A stretch of 64,000 bases of DNA from Homalodisca vitripennis (Eukaryota; Arthropoda; Insecta; Hemiptera; Cicadellidae), in assembly GCF_021130785.1 (NCBI RefSeq), contig NC_060211.1:128066001-128130000 (forward strand), written 5' to 3'. Positions 1-13,048 of the stretch are shown one piece after another; the first letter of the stretch is position 1; the number at the start of each line of letters is the position of its first letter. The translations under genes were made by a program, and so were the position numbers. The notes under the pieces are model-generated. The model worked only from the letters and a program-made list of their open reading frames with translations, did not search any database and was not told the origin of the DNA.

Positions 1-3000
1 AATGAATTGCAAACCCACGAAAGAACCTTTCGGCTACATGTTAAAACTATTTTTATCTGTTTAAATTTAAACGTGTTCCTGAAGTAGAGGGTTATTGGTT
101 CGAGTTTCGAAAAGATCAAATGTAAACATAATATAGACATATAATTAAGCTTAAGCCATACACCTCCTATAGCCAAACCTTGTTATTTGAAAAATAATTG
201 TTTTACATTTTTATCTTTACTTGTTTCAAAATGGGATCCAAATATATCCAAATATAGGACGTTTTTCTATTGTAACCACTCCCAAATTAGGGATGATGGA
301 TGTTATCATTCTATTCAATTTAATGTATTACTGTATGTACATAATACCTTTCAAATTATATTCCATAAGGCACAATTAATTCCACAAGTGATGAAATAAA
401 GAAATTAAATGTTACCACTTTTAAAGGTCCTGAAAGAAATTACAATTTTGTCGCATGTCAGACGGTTGATGTGGAGTGCTTTAAGCCGAATAAATATGAT
501 TTTAGAAAAATATATCATTTTAAATCTTTAACTTTTTTGATACCCTCCCGATTCAACCAGCAACCAAACTAGCGCGGTTGAGGATCATTCTTTATTATCA
601 TTATTCTTAGGGGAAATGTTCTTAACGATTTCATGAGAATGCAGGTTGTGTGCTCCTTCAGTGTAATTTCACGGACTATTAAGTTTAATCTTTATCCGAA
701 ATAAATCAGGCTCGGACTAGTAAGTAAACCCACTTCACACGCTACCAAAGATTATGGAAAGAAGATATCTACATCGCGCGCGTTTGAGTGTGAATGTTAC
801 CCTTTTAAAGGATAGGGAGGCTAATAGGGGTGCGTTCAGCTTTTTGGCGTCTTAATTCTTCTTGTTTCTCCCCCTCGGAGCCTCAGAGAGTAATCAGGTA
901 ACACCTCCCCTCTCCCCACCCCACAATCCTCCTTTCACTATTATCGCAGCAGAGAGTATAGGACCCACTACAGTGTATATTCGCGTAACGTACTATACGG
1001 TAGACTAGTGTAAGTTTTGTTATATGTAAAGTATGACAACGCTATAATTTTTACTGACATTACAAAGTTGTTTGTTCTGTTTCAGGAACGGTATGAATTC
1101 ACTGGTATAACTCCAATATATGAAGTGCTTTATGTAAAAATGCTTCATTTTACTTGTTAGATAACTTTATGCGACAACAGTTATTTTTAAATCACCGAGA
1201 TGGAGAATAGTGAACATAATATTAAACAAAATTAACTCATCGTATTTGGTTAGTAAAATCGATTTTGGGTTTTGAATATTATTATGTTAAATTCATAGCT
1301 CTCCCAAATAACTTCTCTAAATACAGAAACACCAGAAAAAGGTTTTTTGTCCACTCCACGCGAAATTTCAGGTGTATAAAAATGCATTTAATACTTGTAT
1401 CTTTCATTGTACAAAATCAATTTTGTGTAGGAAAGTATATTAAAAAAATGTTATTTTATAGAATTATATTTAATTTAAAATATATGATTCAGTCCGACAT
1501 GAAATATTCCGACAATTAGTCCTTGAAGCTATAGCTCTTGTACATACTGTAAAAATTCACATTTTATCTTTAGCCGTTTTTATTCGGGCTTGATTCCGAA
1601 ATTTCCTAATTTCATACTTTAAATTAATACTTTTACTTTATTCAGAAAAGTTATATTAAAGCGCTATGACTTTAATGTAAAAAATATTCTCCAAACCCAA
1701 ATCCCATAACACCACCTTAATAAGGTACCTTTTGAAAACGAATTTTGTCCTTAGCACAAGTCAATGTTTCAAGAGCATTTCCAAATATTTAATAGACGGC
1801 GAACCTAGCATTCTCTGTGTGTGTTTTATACTGTTTTCTTAGGGAAGATCGTTAAACAAATAAATTTAACAAACATCCCGAAGTTTTGGGTGTTAAAGAT
1901 TGGGGTCATGAACTGTATACACGTTCAAGTCTACAGATAGACTAATTACCTCGGGGTGTGGGTTTAGGGAACCCGCTGAGTCAGTAAAGGAGTATTAAAG
2001 AGCTTTATAATTGCTCCGAGCCTCACTAAAAAAACTGTACTCACTATTGGTTAAAATATGTATTTTACATTATAGTAAATTAATGGGATTATTAATTCTT
2101 GTAATATACTTCTTTCCCACTTAGGTAGACTTATTTATACTGTTTACGAATTGCTTAAAACGTTGTTCTTAATAGTAAAGTAAAGTAAAAGTAAAAAAAA
2201 TATTAATAGTGATTTGTTCAATTGACAAAGTTTGTTTTAGAGTATACAGTATATTTATTCTTCATCTCTTGTCGTGAAATAAGAGGATGATTGTAACAAC
2301 ACATCAAATTAAAACCATCCATATGACAAAGAAATATTAAACATAAAGAAAATAAAACAAATCAAACATCGTTCTAAAAAAAGATGTTCATCTTATTGTT
2401 GCAAAGTTAAATCTATTTCAAAATCGTATGTTTTGTGTTTTACAAGAAAAAATGTTCTAACCTTAATTACTGTTGAATTACTTATAAATACAATAATTGT
2501 TGAAGAAGTTTTACTTCAGACCTTGAGGTTTGTTTTACATTATTATTTGATTTTTATTAAGGGAGGGAAAAGGGTAATATACCATATGTTATTTATACCT
2601 CTTGGCCCATCATACAAGGGATGAATAAAAACGTGATAAAATTCCTCTTAAAGAGTGTTATGTATAAATAAAAATAATGGGGAATTTTGAGAGGGAGGGG
2701 TAAGTTTAAGCGTAAAAATGTTCAAGCGTAAACCCCTATCGAGTTAAATCAAATCAAAACAATATTTATCTTAATAAAAATATATACACTTTATAAATCA
2801 GAAAAAGTTTAACCGAGGAATATTCCTCGCAAAGACATCGTTATACAACAGTTATACGATCATTACATAAATAATTAAATATTCATTGTAGGTTTTTGAT
2901 CTTGAAATAAAAATATTAATTAATACAAAAATAGTTGAAAACATCACTTCTGGCAAGGTACAATAAGTTATGTTTAGAGTATCCATAAGCATACACGATG

Positions 3001-4430
3001 TAGCTATATGTTTTTTAAAAAAACGAGACAAAATTAATACAGTATTTAAATGTAAAGAGAACAAAAACAGCCTCTCACCAGCCCCCCCCCCCCCCAACAA
3101 TAGTATTAAACTACAGTCTTGATGTTTTGCGGTCTGTAGTCTGGGAAAAAATGAGTCGTTGATTTTTGTTTTTCCATAAACCACTATAAAAATATTAGTA
3201 CCATATTACAATGTCAAAGAATGCATTCTCAATTAACTTATATGCAAACATTCTCAGGTTTAAAATGGTGGGTTTTAAAAAAATTAGTCATTAAAATACA
3301 TTATATTTGTTTTAAATCGTCTTCAGCGGCGCAATTTTGAGTAAAGTTAGGTAGCAACTTTGTCTTTGCTATCTGAATTACAGTGCTGATCAAGTATACT
3401 ATATACTTAATATTTTCTAAAATTTTACTGTGATCAAATGTTTTAGCCTCTTTGACGAATTTCAGCTTAAAGTATTAAGTGTCTTCCTCGGACTTCAATC
3501 ATCATTAATAAAAGAATATAATTGCCCTAATTTTACCAACCTTTCTCACATTATCGCTTAGCAACACATTTAGAGATTAATTAATTTAGGTTTATAAGAT
3601 ACTTTAAAATTATCCACTCGTTATGACTTTTATCGGGCAATTTAGTAGTATTAAATTTTAATACAAACCAAAGACAATTGAAACTTAACGTTAGTAACTC
3701 ACAGGCGTTAGTAACCAAGATCAGTCAACAGAATATACACTAATGTTGTGGTAGGTCCCATCAATAGTCTTACTAGGACTGGCAGTTAGATTGCCGTTCG
3801 TTGTGCCAGTGAGTATTCTGCGTTTTATCTTCCCTGTTATAGAAGAGCTAGAGCTGTTTAATTGCTTTCTTCAGTATGATTAACCTAAAAAGAAAATATA
3901 GATCCTTGAAGTATTTATTTGTAAACTTTAGCTACCATATTGAAGTTGTCGATAAAATAATGTATAGTTCACAGCTAGTTGTGCCTAATCTTACCTCATT
4001 GAAATGTATGATGCCATGCTGTAATTAATTTCGACTGCGTTCGTCAATATATAATACTTACTTAATCTCTTGAACCATGGAAATGCAGAGGCATATTTTA
4101 TCATACTTTAAGTGCATCTTAAGCATGTCCCTTTCATAGAGAAATTATAAAAATCCTAAAAAGTGGTCTTCCTTTGCAGCTACAAAGAACAAAATAAATG
4201 TAATCATCCTAAGAACAGTTTTTCTGGAAAGTTGAGTCACAGCTCAATCTGTTATTGGATATGGCCGAATAGACCAAAGTAAAAGTTTTCCACCAATAAC
4301 CAGAGGGTAATGCTTCTTTCAAGTTATGGAAAAATGAATTATTCTATTCACATCTTGATTGTGTACTAAACTCTGTAAACCAAAGAAATAACATCTGAAA
4401 GTCATGTATGGAAAATGTCTAAATAAATAC
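1..4430. other. AT-rich intergenic DNA, no gene seen
   Basis: No open frame here resembles a protein family and no RNA gene was recognised. The frames present are short and rich in Ile, Tyr, Phe and Lys, as expected of random AT-rich sequence. The only low-complexity feature noted is a C homopolymer near 3082. The region lies far 3' of tll. Confidence 0.6.
3082..3095. repeat. poly-C run (14 C)
   Basis: Fourteen consecutive C residues in an otherwise AT-rich stretch. The length could be unstable or a sequencing artefact. Confidence 0.9.
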
Positions 4431-4439
4431 GATACCGAT

Positions 4440-4763
4440 TATAATTTAAGACAGTCTTATCACAAAAGGCGTGAAGGTTGTGCTACCTCGGAGGGTATCC
4501 CCTTTAAAGCGCGTTCAAGAGGGATAATTCGATTCAGAGTACTATTTAGCATTTTCGTTGCAGTATGAACGCTTAGTCAGAGAGGCTGATGGTAACGGTT
4601 CTGTGGAGGACGCGGACCGGCTGCTAATGAACCCTGACACAATGTAGGATTACAGGAGTAGAGGATTATGGCCGACCCCTACCTCTCACTCACACGCACG
4701 AGGTGTGGAGTGGAACACACCGCTTGGGACTGGGGCAGCAGGAATACTGGATCTTTAAAACCC

Positions 4764-4764
<1 letters not shown>
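4440..4764. other. GC-richer unique block before a TA microsatellite
   Basis: This block is noticeably less AT-rich than its surroundings and runs directly into the TA microsatellite. A 63-codon frame on the plus strand reads into the TA repeat and is not credible as a protein. It may be a decayed short interspersed element ending in a simple repeat, but I see no A/B box that would establish that. Confidence 0.3.
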
Positions 4765-4830
<66 letters not shown>

Positions 4831-4836
4831 ATATAT
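4765..4836. repeat. (TA)n microsatellite
   Basis: About 70 bp of nearly pure TA dinucleotide repeat with a single phase slip near 4819. One of four TA tracts in the window (also near 12107, 40131 and 52159). Confidence 0.95.
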
Positions 4837-5280
4837 CTTATTTTGTGTCCATAGATTAGACTTATTTAGTAACTAACTAAATGGCACAAATTGAAGATTT
4901 TTGAGCGCTTTATAAATATTTTTGGGCTGGCACGAGACTCTTGCAGGATGTTTATTGAACACTATATACCGGTTTATATAGTGGAAGAAGGAGAGGTGCT
5001 ATTTACATTTCTGGAAAGGACCACGTCATGGACTTAGCACCCCTTCCGTGAAGTCAAAAGGGTGTCAATGAAGGGGGTACAACAAGCCAGGGAAAAAGTA
5101 GATCTGTTATAAACTGTAATTTATTGGATGCTCTAAAAACCGTCAACAAGTTACAAATAATGACGTAGCAAGAATAAAGACACAGCGTTTTAGTTTATTA
5201 ACACTTTTAGAGTGTCGACGCGTTAAAAATATCTTGGAGGTACACTGATATTCTTCAAGATAAAATAAATATTATTTACA

Positions 5281-5586
5281 ATGATATTCCTGCACTCAAG
5301 ACTAAGGATTTTGGACCTCGTGTTCTTATTCAGGTTGATAAACAGTTACCTGGATTGCCCCGAGTTGCTCTGCGATGTTGATTTTATCGTCCCTAGAGGC
5401 ACAAGATCGGGATCAGTATTCCAGAGGAAGTTTATGCCAACACAATATTCTTACATCTTCTTGGCATCTCGATACTTCTGCTGGCTGGTAGTGAGGTGGC
5501 AAACAGGGTGGAGTTTTTCCATGGATCCCCGTCATCTTTTAGACAAAGCCTCAAGGAAATACAGATTTGTGCTTGATCACGACTGA
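5281..5586 (+). pseudogene. C-terminal fragment of a non-LTR retrotransposon ORF2
   Basis: A 101-codon open frame with the pattern typical of the extreme C-terminus of Jockey/CR1-like reverse transcriptases: R-ILDLVFL-LINSYLDCPELL, then DFIVPRGTRS, then F-PTQYSYI, an SRYFCW block and a final short tail before the stop. The reverse transcriptase and endonuclease domains are absent, so this is a 5'-truncated copy. The first ATG is not the original start. The frame may continue slightly upstream in decayed form. Identification is by family pattern from memory. It is followed by an AT-rich 3' UTR and a TAAATAAATA-type tail. Confidence 0.7.
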
Positions 5587-6170
5587 AATTTATTACTTAG
5601 CAGTAATCAGTATTAGTACTAGTACCTAGTAATAGTATTTTAGTTCTTCTTTATTTTATTGAGTTAATTTGAATGTATATAATATAATTAATTGTTTGTT
5701 TAGTGGATTATATGACTTACTGTTGCTTCTTTTCCTTATGAATGCCTTTAATCTAGTATGGTTGGCTGCTGTTAGGCATTTAAATTTGTTATTCTTCGTT
5801 TGTTTGTTGTGCCAATAATTTGATAGTCTTAATAAATTTATTCCATTTGATTTATTGCTTCTAATCATAAAATATTAATTCTTGTGATACAGCACAATTA
5901 CATGCCTGTTATTATATTTATTTATTATTTGTTGTTGTATTGAGTTGTTGAAATATTATTATCCGTTATTATTTATTTGATATTATTGATTTGCTTGTCA
6001 TGCTCATTAATCTAATAATGTTATTGTTTACTTAGCATTAATTTCAGTATTAGCTTTACTCAATATTAGCTTTAAATTACTGGTCAATAGTCATCATTGC
6101 ATTGTATTGATCTGTATTGTAAATGGTGAATCCGTGAATAAATAAATATTAAATAAATAAACTTTATCGA
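5587..6170 (+). mobile_element. 3' UTR and tail of the same non-LTR element
   Basis: The stretch after the ORF2 fragment is T-rich, has no gene, and ends in a run of AATAAATA-type units around 6138-6163. Simple repeat tails of this kind are usual at the 3' end of non-LTR retrotransposons and set the likely 3' boundary near 6165. No clear target-site duplication was identified. Confidence 0.5.
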
Positions 6171-6239
6171 AGCGTCATGTGCATGGTAACCGCACGGACT
6201 TACGGATTAAAGTGGACTTACAATGTGTATAACCCATAA

Positions 6240-6700
6240 ACTGAGAGCACTCTTTAATAATTATTCCCCGGGCAGCTGAGGGGACCCGCACTCTCGCGAT
6301 TAATTAAGCGTTTCATAGCTCAATTGGGCGCTTTGTGCGACACAAAGTCCTAAAGTCCTCGACCCAGGATCGAGCGAGCGGCCGCGGTGGGAACAGCTAC
6401 AGTGTTTGCAACTAACTGGCTTTGTCTCTCGCCATCTGACCGCAGTCGCTACAACTGAAGAGCCATTGTTAGCTGCGGAGCTAGTAGCGGTCTACTGCAG
6501 TTGCTACTTCAAGTGTCGCTGCTCTGTTCACCTGCCCTGCGAGACGTGCCTATGCCCTACAACACTGTGGCGCGGCCCTACAATATTGTATTTGTTCTCG
6601 TCGAGTACCTACCACTAGTCACTACTGTTTCTATTTCAAGGGCCGCTTTACAATCAGGTTTCGCCGGGTGACGCGAGAGAACCGGGGCTGTGTGATTTTA
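6240..6700. other. GC-rich island, function unknown
   Basis: Composition changes sharply to GC-rich and CpG-containing from about 6265. Open frames of about 65-70 codons exist on both strands but resemble no known protein. A small palindrome (CTTTGTG, 3-nt spacer, CACAAAG) lies near 6331. It could be a regulatory island or part of a decayed element. Confidence 0.3.
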
Positions 6701-9700
6701 ATGGGCGGGAAAGCAGGTGATCGATTATTCAAGCGTAGAACAAAGCGGTTTATGTTTTTAGATTGGAGTATGTTATTAACTTCAATATAGGACTGGTATA
6801 GTCCATGGGATGTTTTAATATGCAAACTCTAATTATTATAAATATTTGTTCTTTGCTTATGATTTATCGTTATGTGTGGCAAAAATACTACATTTCGAGA
6901 ATTGAGACCTGTCTCAGAATAACACCAAAATTGTATTACTTGTTTTAGAAGTTATTAAATTGTACACAGAAGATGGCTTGGAGCCGCAACTTGTATTTAT
7001 AATATTACACATGTTTAACACATTCACTAACTTACTACCTGTAAAAAACATTTTACATCATACCCGTGCTGAAAACCTTTTATAAAATAAATCTTACTTT
7101 TATGCTGTAATTAGATGTCTGCGATTGATAAAGACAGCTTCCAATGTTGTATTTTGACTTTTGGGGCAGTTCAAAATGGGGAACTCCGGAGTGCCCCCAG
7201 CACCGTGCACCTTTCACCGTGTGTTGGCACTGTGGAGTGCCTCACGCACTTCATCCACCTGCTGAATATTTCATGTCCCCGATGTATAAGGCCCGTTTGC
7301 TGCCATTATTATAAGTCACTTATTATCACTAAAAGTAGGTAATAACACCACAGTACGTCCACAACCACGCGATATAGTACTCATGAGTACCGTGCCGCAC
7401 CGTGCGAACCAAACCGTCCACAGAGTCGCCACAGATGTTCTAAACACGCACACAATACTACAACCGCCTCGACGGACCCAGTTTAGTTTAGTTACTCGGC
7501 ACTCATGAGAGCCGCCAGCAGTGAATGTGTTAACAAGGGTTCCTTTTAAATTTACTAACTCATATGTCAAGTTGGGATTTTACTTGCGGGTATAAGGGTG
7601 AAAGCAAAAATATTGTCTTAAATTTTCTTAGTAATGTAATATTTAGTAACTTCTAGTCGTTTAAACTTGTTAAAAAGTTATAAAACAGAAGGTGGATAAT
7701 TTTATTAAGATATTGACAGATACTTCTTTAACTTGTGTCTCTTCTATCCGTCCATTTATCTATGTTTTAACTCTTGATACTTGGCGCATATGTTCAACTT
7801 GGTCTAAGAAAGAATACCTATATTGGATATGGGGCCTAAGAGTCAAAGGGCAGCAAAGTTATTGTCAGTTTTGTCAGAATTTAAGTTAGTCCAAAAATGC
7901 AACTACCACTGCCTGGCAGACTGTTCTAAAACGTTCTACAGTTAATAAACACGAAATGAGGACACTTTCACAAATTCGGGAACTCAGGTCAGTCGGTCTG
8001 TCGGGTGTTTCGATAATCCGTTATACCGGTTTATTTAATCCATTCGAACGTGCAAGAGTGTTTATGTGAGTATGTCACAAAATACAACTAAGTGTGATTT
8101 AGTGTTCAGTCTGTATAATCGTACTGCGAAGGGCACCCCATCCTTTAAAATTTTTCTCCACTTCAAGGCAAACACTCAATGTTGACCCTTCTCAGTGTAA
8201 AAAACCAACATCTTTAACAAACAACGTTTGAAAGAAATTTATTCTAGTGATTGACAAGCTCAATGTATTCGTATATTACGAGGAGCATCCAAATCCCCGG
8301 GCTAGTGAAGTCATGCTGTTAGCCAAGTGACAGCAAGAACACTCCAGGCCGCGCCGGGATGAGAACGGGTCCTGCGGGGTTTTGTCGGGAAGACAGAGGA
8401 GGATGCGGGCTCGCCGGGGGATGGGGGCTGCAGGTGGACGGAGTCAGTGAGTCTGTAGGGGGTCCTTGTACCGAGGTCAACTGTGTACAGGTCCTTTGTT
8501 GATTTTTTATAAGGAAAATACCCACTTTATCTCGGGTGTTCTCAACAAGACGAGCACTTCAGCAGATCTTCAACAAATTTTCCCACAAACACGACTATGT
8601 TTTCATCATTGTTCTTCGTATTCTGTGCTCGGAATAAAACATTTATATTTTCAACCACAACTTTATATTTTTATAACCCTTCTATTTACACAATTTGTTG
8701 TGTTTGTACAACGTTTATTGTAGGAATACAGTTATTACATACCACTCCCCAAATTCCTTGTATATTAGAGTTCTTGGTTACAAGAACAGTGTCTTGAATT
8801 CGTTTCTAAAGGTTTAATTTGGTAAACCATACAGTACAGATAATTTTGTTTCTTCAATCAGATTATCTCTTGTGACACTTGTTAGTTTTATGTATTCTTC
8901 ACATGGAGCAAACTAGTGCCTAGCTGTTTAAAAGTTAAACGTCAAGCACAACATAAACCTGACTTTTGTTGTTAACTTTGACCTTGATGTGCTCATAATC
9001 ATTGTTTTATAATGTTACCTCCTTCCGAGCTTAACCTTGTCATTTAAGATTCGGCAGCTGAAGAAGAAACAGTTTACCTGTTATTGAAACTTTGTGTTTT
9101 CTGTTGTAACATACTCGTAATTATGCATATTCATAATCCTAAAACCTTGTAATTTTGATCTGTTGCCGTCAACCCCATCTCGTCACGCAGAGTCAACCTT
9201 AATGCTAAATTATTGATTGTCTGCAGCACAATATGATGGCCTATAAAGCCGTTGCCACAGATATCTGGTCAGGACAGCCCAGGCGGGGGGAGGGGCCAGC
9301 TGCCGCCCTAGGTCACCCAATCACGGACCGGGATGTGCCTGACAGCCGGACCCGGATCTGACAAGACAACCTCTGTCAGCTCTACACACCTCACTTCCGG
9401 CCGATTCACTCTCGAGAGCCGCCACTAAGTCATTACCGTGATCACTGCCCGAAAAACATCTGTAACAAGAGGGAACTCTGCCGTAGACTAATGCGGGGAA
9501 CCTTTGGGCTCTTTCTTGGACCGCTTCTTTTCAGAGTATTCTTCACTATTTTCAGGAATGTGACTCCAAAATCCTAGTTAGCTTTGAAAGGTTTCGGAAT
9601 CATTAAAAGCCGATTCTAATGAAGCGACCTTGAGTTTCACCCCATATGAACAATGACTTTAAACACTTTCACGCCTTCAATTATTTTGGCCCTTGAACTA

Positions 9701-10432
9701 TGAGACATGTGGTTTAACGCTTTCTAATTTTTCTTGTTAAAGTGTATAATTTGTGAAAATTTTAAATAAAAATACAAAAATCTGGATTTTTTTGAATAAC
9801 TATTTAAAATATTAAACTATGTTTTGAAGTATATTAACGATACTGTTAGAATTAAACATCTCTCCAGCTACAGATACGACCGTAAAATTACCAGTACAGC
9901 CGGCTCCAGGCAGAAAGCAGAATACGGATGTTATTAGATAGGCAACAAGTTTACAATGGGTTTACCCATAATACACAAATTCAGTTATATCTAGATATAT
10001 CACGAAACTTTTGAATTTAAATCCTTTTAAATTACTCTACCTGTAGATGGGTTTTGTGTTTTTATTACACTGTTTAATTATTGTTTACTTATAAGGAATA
10101 CAAATATATTTTAATGCAACATGTTTCTATGTAGTATTAAGTTCATGCTAACTCAGTTCATGCTTGTAAATAGAAAACAAAAGCTTTAAAGCTAAACCTT
10201 TGTTACTTGTAACGATTTAAATTATGCAATCACTGTCCTTTGCAGTGACAAAAAAAGTACGGTGTTAGCAGTAGGCCTTATAGGATACAGTACAAAAACG
10301 TTTTCCTCTTTCTAAAACATGTCTTAAATCAAGTACTTTATTACTAACAGAAACTATACTTCATTCAACATGACTCCCTCCTCGTGTGTAGCGTTTGAAG
10401 ACGTTATTAACTTTATTCAAGAACCAGTCCAT
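6701..10432. other. Intergenic DNA with GC-rich islands at 8.33-8.47 and 9.23-9.48 kb
   Basis: No gene recognised. Two GC-rich blocks stand out against AT-rich surroundings. The first contains a proline-rich minus-strand frame that looks like a compositional artefact. The second, near 9240-9480, contains no long open frame. Both are downstream of tll and could be cis-regulatory, but the sequence alone does not show this. Confidence 0.35.
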
Positions 10433-10807
10433 TCAAACGTCGAATGCCACCCTGTGGTAAACCGCCAGCAACAAAGCAGAAAATAACGACTGGCCGCACA
10501 TTTTATAGAAAGGATGGCCTTTCTGTTCCCCTCTGTCCAAAAATAGCCGCAGTCCATTACCTGGGATCTGTTTGGGACCAATTTGTCGGCTCAATGTGCT
10601 GTTTACCGGCCCAATGCCTTGTGCCTCTTGCCGCCTCTGCCCTGCCCGCCGCGCCGCGCATATTGTACTGTTGACAAAATAGTTCAGAAGCTCCGAGCCC
10701 CGACCGTAGTAATAGGCTACAGAAAATGTTATCCTCTCACCCGCAGGTGTCGCTGTCCATTCAGATATACCTCGTGACATTCTGAATTTTTGAATGAGAC
10801 TTTCCAA
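10433..10807 (-). other. Unassigned 124-codon open frame in a GC-rich island
   Basis: The longest minus-strand frame downstream of tll; it starts with ATG and is 124 codons long. It overlaps plus-strand frames of similar quality (10444-10674, 10583-10777), which suggests that low stop density in GC-rich sequence explains them all. I recognise no domain, signal peptide or membrane segment. The stretch may equally be a conserved noncoding element 3' of tll. Confidence 0.15.
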
Positions 10808-11310
10808 CCGTCTAGTAGGGGCTGGAATTGTTTCATAACCATACTTATAAAATCCTATAATGTTTTATGTAACTTTTATTTAAATAAATCTTGTCAAATG
10901 TCTAACTGGGTTTGATCCATAATTAGTAAACATTATACTCTCATATAATGATAGCGCTCAGGAATACATAACTAAATTCCTTCTGTGCATATTTACTTTA
11001 TTTAGGAAAATCGAAAATAAATAAATAAGTAGGTTTATGTACTTTCCTCAGTTAAAAAAATATTTTTTTGTATAACATCGACAGTTCTCATTTAAAAAAA
11101 TTATAGATTTTACATAAGAAGTGCACCCTACACAACTATCATTCAAAGGAGTCAGAAATTATACTTATTTGAATTAAACAACCCTTTCTTAAATGGTTAT
11201 CTACCTAAGTTTTGTATGAGTTAATTAATATAAATATTACTTGTAAAATCACTCTTAAAACTGGCCCTCAAATGGGTGTTGTAAGTTATACTATAGTATT
11301 CATGAAAGCT

Positions 11311-11356
11311 TTAAAATAATAGTGTATTTCAAAAATGAAATACACTATTATTTTAA
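11311..11356. repeat. Perfect 20-bp inverted repeat (hairpin)
   Basis: Two 20-bp arms (11311-11330 and 11337-11356) are exact reverse complements around a 6-nt loop. It may be a miniature transposon remnant or a transcript hairpin. Confidence 0.9.
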
Positions 11357-11899
11357 AATTTCACTATTTAATATGAGATAAATAATAATAAGCGATATTC
11401 GTTGTGGTTAAGTTTAAGATAAATATTAACATTTAAAGTTTGTATGCTCTGATACAGCCATGGACTAACTTTGTTCCAATATCTAATTTAAAAATCAGTG
11501 TAATTTAAGGGCAAGAAAAGAAATAAAAACGAACATAAAATACTTTGAGTATATATTTACAAATCAATTTTTACTTCTATTATGTGCAAACTAAACTTCA
11601 ACAATAAATACTAAAAATATCTAAACATCACAGACAGTGCAGGTATATAATAACATTTCACTATTTACAGTATTCTAAATTAACAGCTATTGTGCCCTAA
11701 AAAGTTCATATATTAAAATAAACTAAGCCTATAATAATTTATAATATAAATAGTTGGCCATGTTGAAACATGCATGTGACTACGCGTTTTCAAAAAAGAC
11801 ATTAGAAGTAAAGTCAAATATTACACATTCAACAACACTTAAAGTTCTCAACATTCAATTCTTAATAAGATATTAGATATGTAGTCTCGAAAAGTATTT

Positions 11900-12102
11900 G
11901 ATATAAATATATATACAATAATGAACCTTTTTAACACGTTTAATACCTATACTTTTTATTTCGTAAGATGTACATTTCAAATTCTAAGAATTCATCATCA
12001 GGTACATTTAGGCACCTTAACCTACTGATGATGAATTCTTAAAATTTGAAATGTACATCGTACGAAATAAAAAATATATCAAAAGTGTTAAAAAGGTTTT
12101 TT

Positions 12103-12120
<18 letters not shown>
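11900..12120. repeat. Long imperfect palindrome, arms about 100 bp
   Basis: The arm at about 11900-12002 is the near reverse complement of about 12021-12120, with a loop of roughly 20 nt. The innermost part (CATCATCAGG against CTGATGATG) and the AATTC/GAATT region pair well, and pairing continues outward into the TA repeat. It behaves like a foldback MITE. It overlaps the most likely tll 3' end, so it could be transcribed into the 3' UTR. Confidence 0.8.
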
Positions 12121-12163
<43 letters not shown>

Positions 12164-12752
12164 AGATAGTTGTTATAAAGAAAGAAGAAGAATATAATAA
12201 AAAAACGGAAGTGCCCCACAGACTAGTTAGCTATGCATCCCTTTGGTATTAACAACATCTAACTACAAAGGCAGTTACAGAAATACAAATGTAGCACCTG
12301 ACATTAATGCTGAATCCTTCTTGCATTATGTAGAATATAATGAGAAGGCACACATGTTACACATTTTTAGACACATTTAACAACTTAGAGAGTATACAAT
12401 ATTATTGTTCTTAGAAAATTACGGACCATTAACAACAGATGTGATATATCAAATATATTATTATACTAGTTGCCTACAATCTTAATGCCCATCAGGAACA
12501 GTAATGAGATCACAAAACGCTTCTCTTGAATTGTTTTACATTCATAACTTTGAAAAATAACAAACGTTTGACGAAATTCAATAAATAGCACTTAGAACAG
12601 ACAATTGTTACAGAGAGATCACCTAACATAAATAGTTTTCATTTTACACGAGTTCAGGGTTCCTTTTAAAACCACATGAAAAGGACGTTTAAGAATCAAA
12701 TAATAGCTGTGAGTTGTCATCTATGGCGTATAAAGAGTTTTTCAACCGAGAA
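12099..12752 (-). other. tll: Probable tll 3' UTR
   Basis: This lies downstream of the tll stop codon at 12753-12755. Reading the minus strand, I found no canonical AATAAA until about 12099-12104, at the right arm of the palindrome; a second one lies near 11955-11960. The UTR is therefore inferred at about 650-800 nt. No transcript evidence is available. Confidence 0.4.
12107..12161. repeat. (TA)n microsatellite
   Basis: About 55 bp of uninterrupted TA repeat at the outer end of the right arm of the palindrome. The left arm has only a short TATATATA stretch, so the tract expanded on one side. Confidence 0.95.
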
Positions 12753-13048
12753 TCATTGAGAGGGTGAGAGGTGGAGGGGTATGAAAGGATAGGACCGCTC
12801 GAAAGTGGTCTTGTACATATCACAGAGCAGACGGACGATGGGGATGTCGCCGATGGTGCGCCGGAAGAAGAGTTCCTCGATGGTGGACGTGGAGACGGCC
12901 TTGAGCGAGGGTAGCAGCAGGAGCAACTTGCCGAAGCGGTAGGGCTGTGAAGGGTAACGCGAGCTGACGTAGTGGTTCAGCGTCAACTGCGTCTGGTCCT
13001 GGAAGGACGCAACAGAGGTGACATCACACAAGGTACCACCCTGAACAG
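12753..13048 (-). CDS. tll: tll exon 8 (C-terminus and stop)
   Basis: This exon supplies the end of the ligand-binding-like domain: [20 protein letters not shown], then [12 protein letters not shown], then [20 protein letters not shown], with about 20 more residues to the stop. The acceptor TCTCTCAG lies at 13049-13056 (minus strand). Entry in phase 1 joins the single G left by exon 7. The linker [16 protein letters not shown] fits the loop expected before the penultimate helices. A later acceptor TTCCAG also exists near the DQTQ codons but would lose this linker and break the phase. The first 62 nt of this exon are repeated in the adjacent array. Confidence 0.93.

Noticed and set aside
4668..4859. 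Frame encoding Ile-Tyr repeats
   Set aside because: Translation of a (TA)n microsatellite; the same applies to 12046-12252 and 52133-52375.
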